A DNA stretch of 7,133 bases from Rubrobacter sp. (GCA_020253895.1 JADDKG010000281.1:1-7133), one strand, 5' to 3'. Shown: positions 1-6,256, counted from the stretch's first letter. Notes: generated from the letters alone by a model not told the origin. A program made the numbers and translations.

Positions 1-14
1 GAGCTTCATCCGCA

Positions 15-93
15 GGCAGGAGGCCGCCCCCAAACGCCGGGGGGATCTTGGCTCTCACCCTGCTCGTCGCGTACGATGCCGCGGCCTCCTGCC
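15..93. repeat. Perfect 13-bp inverted repeat downstream of doxX
   Basis: GGCAGGAGGCCGC at 15-27 is the exact reverse complement of GCGGCCTCCTGCC at 81-93, with 53 bases between. A smaller hairpin is nested just inside the left arm (CCCC at 28-31 facing the G run at 39-44). The right arm lies 12 bases past the doxX stop codon, a position that would suit a transcript-end structure, but no T run follows on either strand and the loop is large. A small mobile or REP-like element is the alternative. Confidence 0.5.
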
Positions 94-104
94 CTTTGCC
101 GCCC

Positions 105-698
105 CTAAGCCGGGCTCTCGCCGGTTCCTCCGGCACGCCGCCCGCGGAACAGGGAGCCCGGAGCGCCGGGAACGCCGATGAGGGGCAGCGCCCAGCGATC
201 CAGTCCCCAGTGCCCGGCCACCCGCCAGGCCAGCATCAAGAGGATGGCCAGGATGAACATGAGCGGGTTGGCTCCGGCGGTGCCGGCAAAGAGGAAGCTG
301 GCGTTCATGAAGCCTCCGAAGAACGCCGCGATGCCGGTGAAAAGGCCCAAGACCAGGGCCAGGCCAACCAGGAGCTCTCCGAAGGTAACGAGGTAAGAGA
401 AGACGGCCGCGTTAGGGACAACCACGTTCTCCAGGAAGCTGGCATACCAACCGGTTACCTGGGGATGCTCTCCGCCGGTCTGCTGCAGAGCGCCCTGCGC
501 GAAGCCCCTCACGGCGGCGCCGGCCTCGCTCCCAACCCAGGCCGGGTCAAACAGCTTCCCCCAGGCCGCCAGGAGCCACAGGATGCCAAGATACAACCGC
601 ACTATCAGCCACACGGGTGCCATCCGGGTATCGGCGAAGAGAAAGCTGGTTATGTTCGGCTCGGGTATCCGGGAACCGCTTCTCTCCGGTGCGTTCAT
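105..698 (-). CDS. DoxX family integral membrane protein
   Basis: This 197-residue protein belongs to the DoxX/DoxD family of small membrane proteins. Some relatives form the membrane subunit of thiosulfate:quinone oxidoreductase and others take part in redox or thiol homeostasis; the substrate here is unknown. Hydrophobic segments lie at about residues 27-46, 98-118, 120-139 and 145-161, giving four membrane helices. Family-typical stretches are visible: SFLFADTRMAP (18-28), VRLYLG (33-38), FDPAWVGSEAGAAVRGF (50-66), GWYASFLENVV (83-93), TFGELLVGLALVLGLFTGIA (105-124) and AWRVAGHWGLDRW (157-169). The C-terminal tail is short and basic (FRGRRAGG). The ATG at 698 follows AGGAGG with a 6-base gap, which fixes the start. 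The gene stands alone after a 177-base gap from the upstream USP gene, and that gap carries an inverted TGATCA pair. Family assignment is firm; physiological role is inferred. Confidence 0.93.
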   Translation of the reverse strand: MNAPERSGSRIPEPNITSFLFADTRMAPVWLIVRLYLGILWLLAAWGKLFDPAWVGSEAGAAVRGFAQGALQQTGGEHPQVTGWYASFLENVVVPNAAVFSYLVTFGELLVGLALVLGLFTGIAAFFGGFMNASFLFAGTAGANPLMFILAILLMLAWRVAGHWGLDRWALPLIGVPGAPGSLFRGRRAGGTGESPA

Positions 699-757
699 CG
701 TGTTCCTCCTCGTCGGGTTCCACTCTGCCTCGAATGTACCCGAGCAGAGGAGCGGAG

Positions 758-801
758 CCTTGATCAGGGTTGCCCATTTACCTGGCCAATTCTGATCAAG
801 G
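758..801. promoter_or_regulatory. Inverted TGATCA pair upstream of doxX (candidate operator)
   Basis: CCTTGATCAG at 758-767 and CTGATCAAGG at 792-801 are perfect 10-bp inverted copies, and each contains the self-palindrome TGATCA. The TGATCA starts are 32 bases apart, close to three helical turns, so both would face the same side of the DNA. The pair lies 60-103 bases upstream of the doxX ATG. A weak minus-strand -10-like TACATT at 733-738 would place a poor -35 (AAGGCT) against the lower arm, which would fit a promoter needing an activator. The repeat is observed; its regulatory role is inferred. Confidence 0.45.
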
Positions 802-875
802 TGCTCCTAACACGGCGCGCTTCCCGGCGTCCGCTCTGCCCCGACGGCCGGAAACCGCGGTCGAGCGAGCCACCG

Positions 876-1772
876 TCAAGGAGGCGGAGGACATACCAAG
901 ACCGAACCACGGGCCGCGCGGATGACCTTGGTCGAGACGCTGCCAAGCCAGAGCCTTTTCATCCTGCCAACCCCCCGCCTCCCGACCGCTATCAGCGCGG
1001 CCTCTCCATCACCTTCTTCGGCGGCCTCCAGCAGCGCCCTGGCGGCGTCTCCGACCGTCATCCGGATTCTGGGCCGCTCGCCGAGCTTCTCCTGCAGCTC
1101 TGTGGCCCGCTCTTCGAGCTCCCTCTCCGCCCGCCGCCGTGCGTCGGCCACCAGCCTAGGATCCGAGATCCGGGCCTCCAGGTCCGCCTCGGGCAGCTCG
1201 AGAAAGGCGCGCACCAGGATGCCGCGGGCGCCGAACAGCCGCCCTATGCTGGCCGCCAAGTCGCCGGCCGCTCGGGCCGACTCCGACCCGTCGTCACCAA
1301 AGACCACGCGGCGGGGTGGCCAGGCCCCCTCTCCTCCGCGCACCACCATGACGGGATGCGAGGCATGGTGAACAATCTCTTCGGAAACGCTTCCCAGCAA
1401 CAGGCGCTCGACCGGCCCCCTACCCCGGCTGCCGAGGACTATGAGGCTCGCCTCCAGCTCCTCTGCGAGATCCAGGATCTGGTCTGCAGGGCGCCCCTTC
1501 CGCAGATGCGAGCCCGCAACGTCACCTCCCAGGCGCCGGATCTTCCCTACCTCCCGCGCAAGGAGATCCCGGCCACGCTCCTCGAAGACCGCGAGGTACT
1601 CCGCGGCAGGAGCACCAGCCGGGTAAAGCAAGGGCGACACCTCCCCCATCACGTGTACCACGTGAAGCTCAGCGGCAGACCCTCCCGAGAGGGTGGCCGC
1701 TGCTCTCGCGCCCAGTTCGGCGTCGGCTGAACCGTCGGTGCACAGAAGTATCTTCATCCGGTACTCGGCCAT
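876..1772 (-). CDS. Universal stress protein, two tandem UspA domains
   Basis: This 298-residue cytoplasmic protein contains two UspA domains, at about residues 6-146 and 154-295. USP proteins bind ATP or other nucleotides and help cells survive starvation, oxidants or loss of energy; they are not classical enzymes. Each half begins with the beta-strand/acidic motif of the fold (LLCTDGS at 9-15, VVFGDDGS at 156-163). Each ends with a G-2x-G-9x-G-S nucleotide-binding motif (residues 114-128, GSRG...LLLGS; residues 264-278, GRRG...LWLGS), so both halves look ATP-binding. Residues about 208-232 are rich in Arg and Glu and probably helical. The C-terminus is four prolines. The ATG at 1772 is preceded by GAGAGG about 12 bases upstream and GAAGGG directly adjacent; an ATG at 1757 (MKILL) is possible. 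It aligns almost without gaps to the interrupted copy at 4999-5895. Confidence 0.94.
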   Translation of the reverse strand: MAEYRMKILLCTDGSADAELGARAAATLSGGSAAELHVVHVMGEVSPLLYPAGAPAAEYLAVFEERGRDLLAREVGKIRRLGGDVAGSHLRKGRPADQILDLAEELEASLIVLGSRGRGPVERLLLGSVSEEIVHHASHPVMVVRGGEGAWPPRRVVFGDDGSESARAAGDLAASIGRLFGARGILVRAFLELPEADLEARISDPRLVADARRRAERELEERATELQEKLGERPRIRMTVGDAARALLEAAEEGDGEAALIAVGRRGVGRMKRLWLGSVSTKVIRAARGSVLVCPPPP

Positions 1773-2025
1773 CCCTTCTATTGTCCTCTCAAGCTCATTC
1801 CCGCCCCCCTGCGAGGTCCGGCTCTCCGGGGCCAGACCGCTGCCAACGGGGGACGGCCGGCCCCCGGAGCCCGTGCACGCGGTCGTTCTTGGGCAGGGCC
1901 CTTTGTGCCCCTCTATGCCCTTCTACGGCAAACCACCGCCAAAACGGCACGTTCACCACCTGAACGGGCCAGAAAGCTCCGTGTGGTACGCCTTCGAACG
2001 CGGTTCTCCCCCTGCCACGCCCTCT

Positions 2026-3066
2026 CTATGCATAGCGCGCCCGGTTCTTCGAGAGGTTGCGCTCCTGCAGAGAGAGCAGCAGCGCCTCTCCTGAGCGCGA
2101 GAACGTAACCTGGTAAGGGAAGGGTTCTCTCCGCGGGAGCGTCTCTGCCAGGTGCGGGAGGGGCACGAACTCCCGGACGGCCTTCGGGGTGGGGAAGGAG
2201 GGGGCGACGGGGAAGAAGCGCTCCCCCCACACCCTATGGGCCTCCGCTGCCCCAAGCACCCTTCCCCCGTAGCTCCCGGGAAGCGCTGCGAGCCATTCCT
2301 CCACCGCTTCGCTTGGGGCGGCGTATGCGCCGAAGAGCAGGTAGTCTCCGCCAAGCTCCCGAGCCTCCGCCATCCGCTGGTTGATAAGCGCCAGATGCCA
2401 CAGCGGGACCCGCCCCTCCAGCGCGGCGGCAGCGGCCCCGAGCGCCCGCGGGGCGCTGCCGAAGGACACCGCAAACGGGACGTCCGAACCGGCCCGGCGG
2501 GTCCTCAGCCGGGCCTTCACGATGATCCCGGATCTTACATCCCTCTCGCCCAATCTTTCCCCCGGCATCTCGCGCAGCTCCCCGCCGGGCATCACGACGC
2601 TCACCAGCGGGACGTTCTGGCGCAGCCTGCCGTAAAGGAAGGAGCCCACCCCTATGCCGTCGGTTGCCAGCCACCCGCCTACGGTGGCGCGGGGGGCGCT
2701 GGTGGGGTAAACGGCCAGGCCCCGGCCGAGCAGGCGCAGCTCGTTGTCCAGCGCGAGCCATAGCGCCCCGGGCTCTGCCTCGGCCCAGTCCTCCCCGCCC
2801 TCCGGTATGTGGATTTGCCGCATCAGGTCGAAGCGGACCACTATGCTCCCGGGAAGATCCCCTTCGGCTTCCAGGCCGGTCCCGCGAGGCGTAATGGGCA
2901 CCCCGTACTCGTGCGCCAGCGCCAGCAGGTAGCGTACATCGTCCGGACCGCCGGGCCAGACAGAGGCCAGCGGCCCGGGCGTGGCGTCCGGCGGGTAGGG
3001 TTTGATGCGGTCCCCGAACCGACCGCCCAACGCCTCCAGGATCTCTTCGCGGCTCTCGTTCTTCAT
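2026..3066 (-). CDS. Short FAD-linked oxidase, GlcD/GlcE-like (PCMH-type FAD-binding)
   Basis: This 346-residue protein shows the FAD-binding fold of the vanillyl-alcohol oxidase/glycolate oxidase superfamily, whose members oxidise hydroxy acids or similar alcohols. The FAD domain covers about residues 20-195: a strand-turn with WPGGPDDVRYLLALAHE (38-54), the pyrophosphate-loop-like PRGTG (60-64), an ATVGGWLATDGIG segment (127-139) and the closing GIIVKARLRTR (180-190). A reduced C-terminal substrate domain follows, with WGERF (280-284) and VPLPHL (301-306) as in family C-termini. Typical GlcD proteins run about 460-480 residues and have a later HGDGN-type motif; this protein ends before it, so its length is nearer GlcE. 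No iron-sulfur GlcF partner is adjacent. A GTG directly before the chosen ATG (3069) is an alternative start; GGAG precedes the ATG by 9 bases. Fold is sure; substrate is unknown. Confidence 0.85.
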   Translation of the reverse strand: MKNESREEILEALGGRFGDRIKPYPPDATPGPLASVWPGGPDDVRYLLALAHEYGVPITPRGTGLEAEGDLPGSIVVRFDLMRQIHIPEGGEDWAEAEPGALWLALDNELRLLGRGLAVYPTSAPRATVGGWLATDGIGVGSFLYGRLRQNVPLVSVVMPGGELREMPGERLGERDVRSGIIVKARLRTRRAGSDVPFAVSFGSAPRALGAAAAALEGRVPLWHLALINQRMAEARELGGDYLLFGAYAAPSEAVEEWLAALPGSYGGRVLGAAEAHRVWGERFFPVAPSFPTPKAVREFVPLPHLAETLPRREPFPYQVTFSRSGEALLLSLQERNLSKNRARYA

Positions 3067-3084
3067 CACGACGCGCTCCAGGCC

Positions 3085-3141
3085 TCAATCACCGTTCAAA
3101 CGCAAAAGGTTACACCCGGTGGACCTCCCCGGTTGATCCAT
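3085..3141 (-). other. Possible 18-codon leader ORF ahead of the FAD oxidase
   Basis: An ATG at 3141 follows GGAGGT by 4 bases and opens a frame reading MDQPGRSTGCNLLRLNGD, then TGA, ending 18 bases before the oxidase start codon. The ribosome binding site is good although closely spaced, and the position would suit a translated leader. It overlaps the tandem TGGATCA...GGAGGTC repeats, so the apparent binding site may simply be part of that repeat. No regulatory run of codons is obvious. This is a weak candidate. Confidence 0.2.
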
Positions 3142-3162
3142 TTTGACCTCCGCGCTGATCCA
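3122..3162 (-). repeat. Tandem TGGATCA-N4/5-GGAGGTC repeat, possible IS end remnant
   Basis: Read on the minus strand, TGGATCA, four bases, GGAGGTC (3162-3145) is followed by TGGATCA, five bases, GGAGGTC (3140-3122), a period of about 22 bases. Multiple short direct repeats containing TGGATCA are, from general knowledge, characteristic of the ends of IS21-like elements. No transposase or ATPase helper gene is present here, so at most this is a scar. Transcription-factor sites upstream of the FAD oxidase are an alternative reading. Confidence 0.35.
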
Positions 3163-3251
3163 GGTTGGCTAATTTCCCTTCCTCGAGCTCCTGTGAACGG
3201 GTGCGAGCGGCACGCGTACGGGCGGGACCGGCCTCCGCTGCGCTCCGGGCT

Positions 3252-3274
3252 CCCGGCGCACGCTGCATGCCGGG
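3252..3274 (-). terminator. GC hairpin downstream of the GAF-LuxR gene
   Basis: CCCGGC and GCCGGG (arms at 3252-3257 and 3269-3274) face each other across 11 bases, with a possible inner GCA/TGC pairing. The hairpin starts about 78 bases past the regulator's stop codon. There is no T run, so calling it a terminator rests on position and on the habit of high-GC bacteria to use stems without a U tail. Confidence 0.25.
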
Positions 3275-3351
3275 TCCGGGAAGCACGGGGGCTGCCGCGG
3301 TCCCCGGCGCGCCCGGAGGTCTGCGACCAACCGTCTCTCCGTGGGCGGCAT

Positions 3352-4764
3352 CTACCCGGAGATGATCCCTGCCCTGCGGGCGATGGCGAGCGCCTCCAGC
3401 TGCGAGTGGGCTCCCAGAGCCTGGAGCAAAGAGCGGATGTGGTTTCTTACCGTGGCCTGCGAGAGATGAAGCTCGGCCCCTATCTCCCTCGCGCTCTTAC
3501 CTTCCGCCAGCAACCCCAGCACCTCGAGCTGGCGGGGTGTGAGCTCGGGGATCTTCCTGCTATCTGCGGTGGAGATTACCAGGCTCTCCCTCCTCGCCCG
3601 CTCGATCAGCTCGCGCACCAGATCGTACTCCGAGAGGTGCAGACGGATGTTCTCCAGCGCCAGGGCGGTGATGTGGGCCACCCCCTCGGCGAGCAGGAGG
3701 TCCTCCCTCCCGTAGCGGTGTTTCGGATCTGCCGAGACCATCCCCAGGGCGCCCAGGATGCGCCCCCTCACCCTGAGCGGCACGCACAGGTAGGACACCG
3801 GCTTGAGGCGCCGCAGGATCTCAAGATGCTCCCTGCTGCGCGCTATATCCCTGAGAAGCTCATCGTTCACCTCGGGGATCAGCTCCGGCCTCCCGCTCCT
3901 GAAGACCTCGAGCGTCCCGTGGGATACGCCGGCGCTGAAAGGGTAATCGAACTCCAGCCTCCGCGCCGCCTCGCCCTCGAGATCGCCGGAGTAGGCCAGG
4001 GCCAGCCTGTGTATCCTCCCCCTCTGCTCCTCGACGAGGTCGAGGAAGCACCAGCTGGCCAGGTTCGGCACCACAAGGTTCACCGCGGTGACCAGCACGG
4101 CCTTGTGCTCGGTGAGCGAGGAGAGCCGCAGGTTGGCCTCGGCGAGGAACTCGAAGCGGCGCTGGGAGGCCCGGGCGCGGGCGTCCTGCTCCTCGATTTC
4201 CCGGTCGGTCCTGAAACGCTCCAGGGCCGCCCCGATAACCGTCGCCACCTCCTGCAAAAACGAGACCTCGTCCTCACCGAAGGCGCGCCGTCCGGTGGTA
4301 TGGGCGCCGAGCACACCCCAGGGGAGCCCGTCGAGGTAGATGGTGGTGGTGACGCCGCTCTTCGCCCCGTGCTCGGACAGAAGGGCCGGCGCTCTGAAGC
4401 GCACCTCGTTATCCAGATCCTCCGACACCACCGGTTCCCTGGAGAGCAGGGTGTACCCGGCCTGGGAGTCGAGCCCGACCCCCACCACGGCCTCACCCAC
4501 GTACCCCTCCCGCCAGCCGAACCCCGCCCGGAGGAGCATCCCATCTCCCTCCGGCAGCAGCTCGAGAACCTCGCAGTACTCGACGCGGAGCACCCGGGCC
4601 ACGGTACGGGCGGCCTGCTCCAAGAGCTCGTCTGCATCCCCGCCCGAGAGCGCCCGGAAGGCAAGCTCGCCCACCGCCTCCTTCCCCTCGCGCAGCTCGG
4701 ACGGGGGGCCCGAGATAGAGCCGGACGAAGAACCCCGGTTCCCGCGGTCGTCCGTATGAGCCAT
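3352..4764 (-). CDS. GAF-GAF-LuxR transcriptional regulator
   Basis: A 470-residue one-component regulator. A first GAF domain covers about residues 36-186 and a second about 204-376; GAF domains bind small ligands, cofactors or chromophores, or mediate dimerisation. The short link between them (about 184-204, charged) is likely helical and may form a signalling coiled coil. The second GAF (FLAEANLRLSS...LVVPNLASWCFLDLVEE) resembles those found before SpoIIE/PP2C phosphatases. The C-terminus is a LuxR/GerE DNA-binding domain at about 405-466, with the typical ELTPRQLEVLGLLAEGKSA start and the recognition region ATVRNHIRSLLQALGA. No kinase, receiver or transmembrane part is seen, so the protein should act alone in the cytoplasm. 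The ATG at 4764 is preferred over a GTG at 4791 because a candidate promoter would start the transcript near 4805, giving a 40-base leader with GAGAGG; the GTG lacks a binding site. The ligand cannot be told from sequence. Confidence 0.9.
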   Translation of the reverse strand: MAHTDDRGNRGSSSGSISGPPSELREGKEAVGELAFRALSGGDADELLEQAARTVARVLRVEYCEVLELLPEGDGMLLRAGFGWREGYVGEAVVGVGLDSQAGYTLLSREPVVSEDLDNEVRFRAPALLSEHGAKSGVTTTIYLDGLPWGVLGAHTTGRRAFGEDEVSFLQEVATVIGAALERFRTDREIEEQDARARASQRRFEFLAEANLRLSSLTEHKAVLVTAVNLVVPNLASWCFLDLVEEQRGRIHRLALAYSGDLEGEAARRLEFDYPFSAGVSHGTLEVFRSGRPELIPEVNDELLRDIARSREHLEILRRLKPVSYLCVPLRVRGRILGALGMVSADPKHRYGREDLLLAEGVAHITALALENIRLHLSEYDLVRELIERARRESLVISTADSRKIPELTPRQLEVLGLLAEGKSAREIGAELHLSQATVRNHIRSLLQALGAHSQLEALAIARRAGIISG

Positions 4765-4811
4765 CCAGATAAGGGCCCTCTCTATCGCCACCCAAAGAGC
4801 TGAGCTCTTAT

Positions 4812-4839
4812 CTTATACTTGCCGGCCGGGCCCCGGCAA
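4812..4839 (-). promoter_or_regulatory. Candidate sigma-70-type promoter with overlapping inverted repeat
   Basis: On the minus strand TTGCCG (4839-4834) and TATAAG (4817-4812) are separated by 16 bases, matching 4 of 6 and 5 of 6 consensus positions. The predicted start near 4805 leads into the GAF-LuxR gene. A perfect inverted repeat, TTGCCGG and CCGGCAA around 7 bases, occupies 4819-4839, covering the -35 and the whole spacer up to the -10. A dimeric repressor, possibly the regulator itself, could bind there. Promoter match is seen; repression is inferred. Confidence 0.55.
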
Positions 4840-4998
4840 ACGGGGCACCACGCGGGGGTCCCCGGCGCGAAGCCCGAGGAGCGGCAGACGGCCGGCTTAC
4901 CTGGAGGGCCTACTGCACCGCCATGTTTCCGACCCACGGACGTCCGGGATGCCACGGCAGAACGGCAAGAAGAAACACCCCGCTCCTGCGCGACAGGA

Positions 4999-5256
4999 TC
5001 AACGCCTCTGCGGGCAGAGTAGCACCGGGCCCTCTGCCGCCCGCAGCACTTTGGTTGAGACGCTCCCCAGCAGGAGGCGATCCAGCACCCCGAGACCGCG
5101 GCTTCCCACCGCCACGAGCGATCCTCTGCCACTGCCGTCCCCGGAGGCAGCGCGCAGGATCTCCTCCGCCGGATCTCCCTCTACGAGCCGGGCCTCGGGG
5201 TGGCTTCCGAGCAGTCGGCCCATCTTCCAGGCCCGTCCCTCGAGAGCCTGTCTCTC
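4999..5256 (-). pseudogene. 3' part of interrupted USP gene (second UspA domain, after in-frame TGA)
   Basis: Reading continues in the same frame past the TGA at 5257-5259 for 85 codons and then ends at a second TGA (4999-5001). The translation resumes as ERQALEGRAWKMGRLLGS and completes the second UspA domain, including LVAVGSRG and the G-2x-G-9x-G-S motif (GSRG...LLLGSVSTKV). It closes with VLLCPQRR, matching the end of the intact copy at 876-1772. With the upstream part, the frame is 897 nt long, identical to that copy. No frameshift or second internal stop is seen, so decay is recent or the domain is still made by read-through or by restart at the ATG at 5223, where only weak binding-site bases are visible. 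A sequencing error is a third possibility. Confidence 0.8.
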
Positions 5257-5277
5257 TCAGTAGAGGGTTCTCTCGAG
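5239..5277. repeat. 8-bp inverted repeat centred on the in-frame TGA
   Basis: CTCGAGAG at 5239-5246 and CTCTCGAG at 5270-5277 are perfect inverted copies 23 bases apart, and the TGA (5257-5259) sits at the exact centre. An inner CTCT/AGAG pairing is possible. In mRNA this would put the stop in the loop of a hairpin. It may be chance from Leu-Glu and Arg codons. Confidence 0.45.
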
Positions 5278-5895
5278 TTCTTCACCCCTGCCCTTCCACC
5301 CCTCTCCGGGCTCGGGGCGGCCCCTAAAGGCCCTGACCACGATCCCTGCCGCTCCGAACAGGCCGCCGATGCGCGCCGCGAGCGCACCGGCTGCCGCGGC
5401 TGCCTCTGAGCCGTCGTCGCCCACCACCACCCTCTGCGGAGGCCAGGTCTCCTCCCCGCCGCGCATGAGGAGAACCGGACAGGGAGCCTGGTGCGCCACC
5501 CTCTCGGAGACGCTGCCGAGCGCGAGGCGCTTGAAAGCCCCCAGCCCCCGGCTTCCCATCACCAGGAGGTCCGGGCGCAAATCCCGGCAGGCCTTTAATA
5601 TCCCCTCCACAGGCGAATCCTGAACCAGATGCGCCCCCGCGACCCTGACGCCTAACCCCTTTACCTTCTCGGACTCGGTCTTGAGGAGCTTCTTCGCCTC
5701 TTCTTCGTAGAGGTAGGAGTAATCGGTCCACATCACGCCCGGGTAGGCGGCGTAGGCGGGCACCAGACGCCACACGTGCACCAGATGAAGCTCCGCATCG
5801 GTCCCTCCCGCTATATCCGCAGCCGCCCGGGCAGCGAGCTCCGCATCCTCGGAACCGTCGGTCGCGAGCAACACCTTGTTTATGAGCATATCCAT
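5257..5895 (-). CDS. Universal stress protein, interrupted; first UspA domain intact
   Basis: As it stands the frame encodes 212 residues: one complete UspA domain (about 7-146) and the first part of a second (about 154-212). The first domain carries LLATDGS (9-15) and a full nucleotide-binding motif at 114-128 (GSRG...LALGS), so it could fold and bind ATP alone. The second domain begins with VVVGDDGS (156-163) and stops at LERTLY with TGA. The remainder lies in the same frame at 5256-4999. The intact copy at 876-1772 aligns column by column through residue 190 and has arginine at the stop position, so one C-to-T change of CGA would explain the break. AGGAGG lies 3 bases before the ATG at 5895 and 9 before an ATG at 5889; the latter (MLINKVLL) may be the true start. 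No clear promoter is seen in the 139-base upstream gap, so transcription together with the 73-residue gene is possible. Confidence 0.88.
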   Translation of the reverse strand: MDMLINKVLLATDGSEDAELAARAAADIAGGTDAELHLVHVWRLVPAYAAYPGVMWTDYSYLYEEEAKKLLKTESEKVKGLGVRVAGAHLVQDSPVEGILKACRDLRPDLLVMGSRGLGAFKRLALGSVSERVAHQAPCPVLLMRGGEETWPPQRVVVGDDGSEAAAAAGALAARIGGLFGAAGIVVRAFRGRPEPGEGWKGRGEELERTLY

Positions 5896-6034
5896 CGACC
5901 TCCTCTATGCCGCCCCCGCACAGCTCCGCCGGGAGCGGGGAGCGCGTGTACCCAGCCAGGCATCTCAACGGGTTGCCACCACGGGCCCCGCCAGCCCGGC
6001 AGAAAGCCGCCGCCTTTCATCCGAACAGCTGACA

Positions 6035-6256
6035 TCACTGCAGCTGTCTCAGCTCCTCCCACTCCGCTTCTTCGGGGTACCCCCGCATCTTCAGCCACCG
6101 CTCGCAGCCGTCCCGCCACGGATGAAGGAGTTCCTCGAGCCGCCGGGGATCCACCTCCCCGGCCTCCGGCACCCAGACGTAGTCCTCACCTTCGGGCACC
6201 GTCCTGACCTCGTAGTGCCCCTCGACCCTAACCCTCTGCCCGAGCGTAGCCGTCAT
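6035..6256 (-). CDS. Small protein of unknown function, 73 residues
   Basis: I do not recognise a family. The protein begins MTATLGQRVRVEGHYEVRTV, which looks like short beta strands, then has YVWVPEAGEVDPRRLEELL. It ends in an acidic and aromatic helical stretch with HPWRDGCERWLKMRGYPEEA. It has five tryptophans or tyrosines in the last 50 residues plus one cysteine, no signal peptide and no membrane segment, so it is probably cytoplasmic. The ATG at 6256 is set by a strong AGGAGG ten to eleven bases upstream. An in-frame ATG at 6328 would translate through that binding site into an unlikely Lys-Arg-rich run and is rejected. Codon choice is like its neighbours. It precedes the interrupted USP gene by 139 bases, and its own upstream gap has a TGATCA pair and the palindrome CACGGCCGTG at 6306-6315. 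Confidence 0.72.
   Translation of the reverse strand: MTATLGQRVRVEGHYEVRTVPEGEDYVWVPEAGEVDPRRLEELLHPWRDGCERWLKMRGYPEEAEWEELRQLQ

Noticed and set aside
48..1730. 560-codon plus-strand open frame opposite doxX and the intact USP gene
   Set aside because: It runs antisense to two genes with clear family motifs, has no ribosome binding site and gives a low-complexity Arg/Gly/Pro-rich product.
1824..1869. Imperfect inverted repeat CTCCGGGGCC / GGCCCCCGGAG in the USP leader
   Set aside because: One bulged base, a 25-base loop and no T run; expected by chance in such GC-rich DNA.
2234..3088. 284-codon minus-strand frame overlapping the FAD oxidase
   Set aside because: Out-of-frame shadow of the oxidase with Arg/Gly-rich low-complexity translation.
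2809..4803. 664-codon plus-strand open frame opposite the FAD oxidase and GAF-LuxR genes
   Set aside because: Antisense shadow of GC-rich codons; composition is Pro/Arg/Gln-rich with no recognisable domain, while the minus strand encodes complete domains.
4782..5132. 116-codon minus-strand frame between the regulator and the interrupted USP
   Set aside because: It is out of frame with the USP 3' end, overlaps the regulator's promoter and has no domain or binding site.
5257..5259. TGA as a selenocysteine codon
   Set aside because: The aligned residue in the intact copy is arginine rather than cysteine, and USP proteins are not known selenoproteins.
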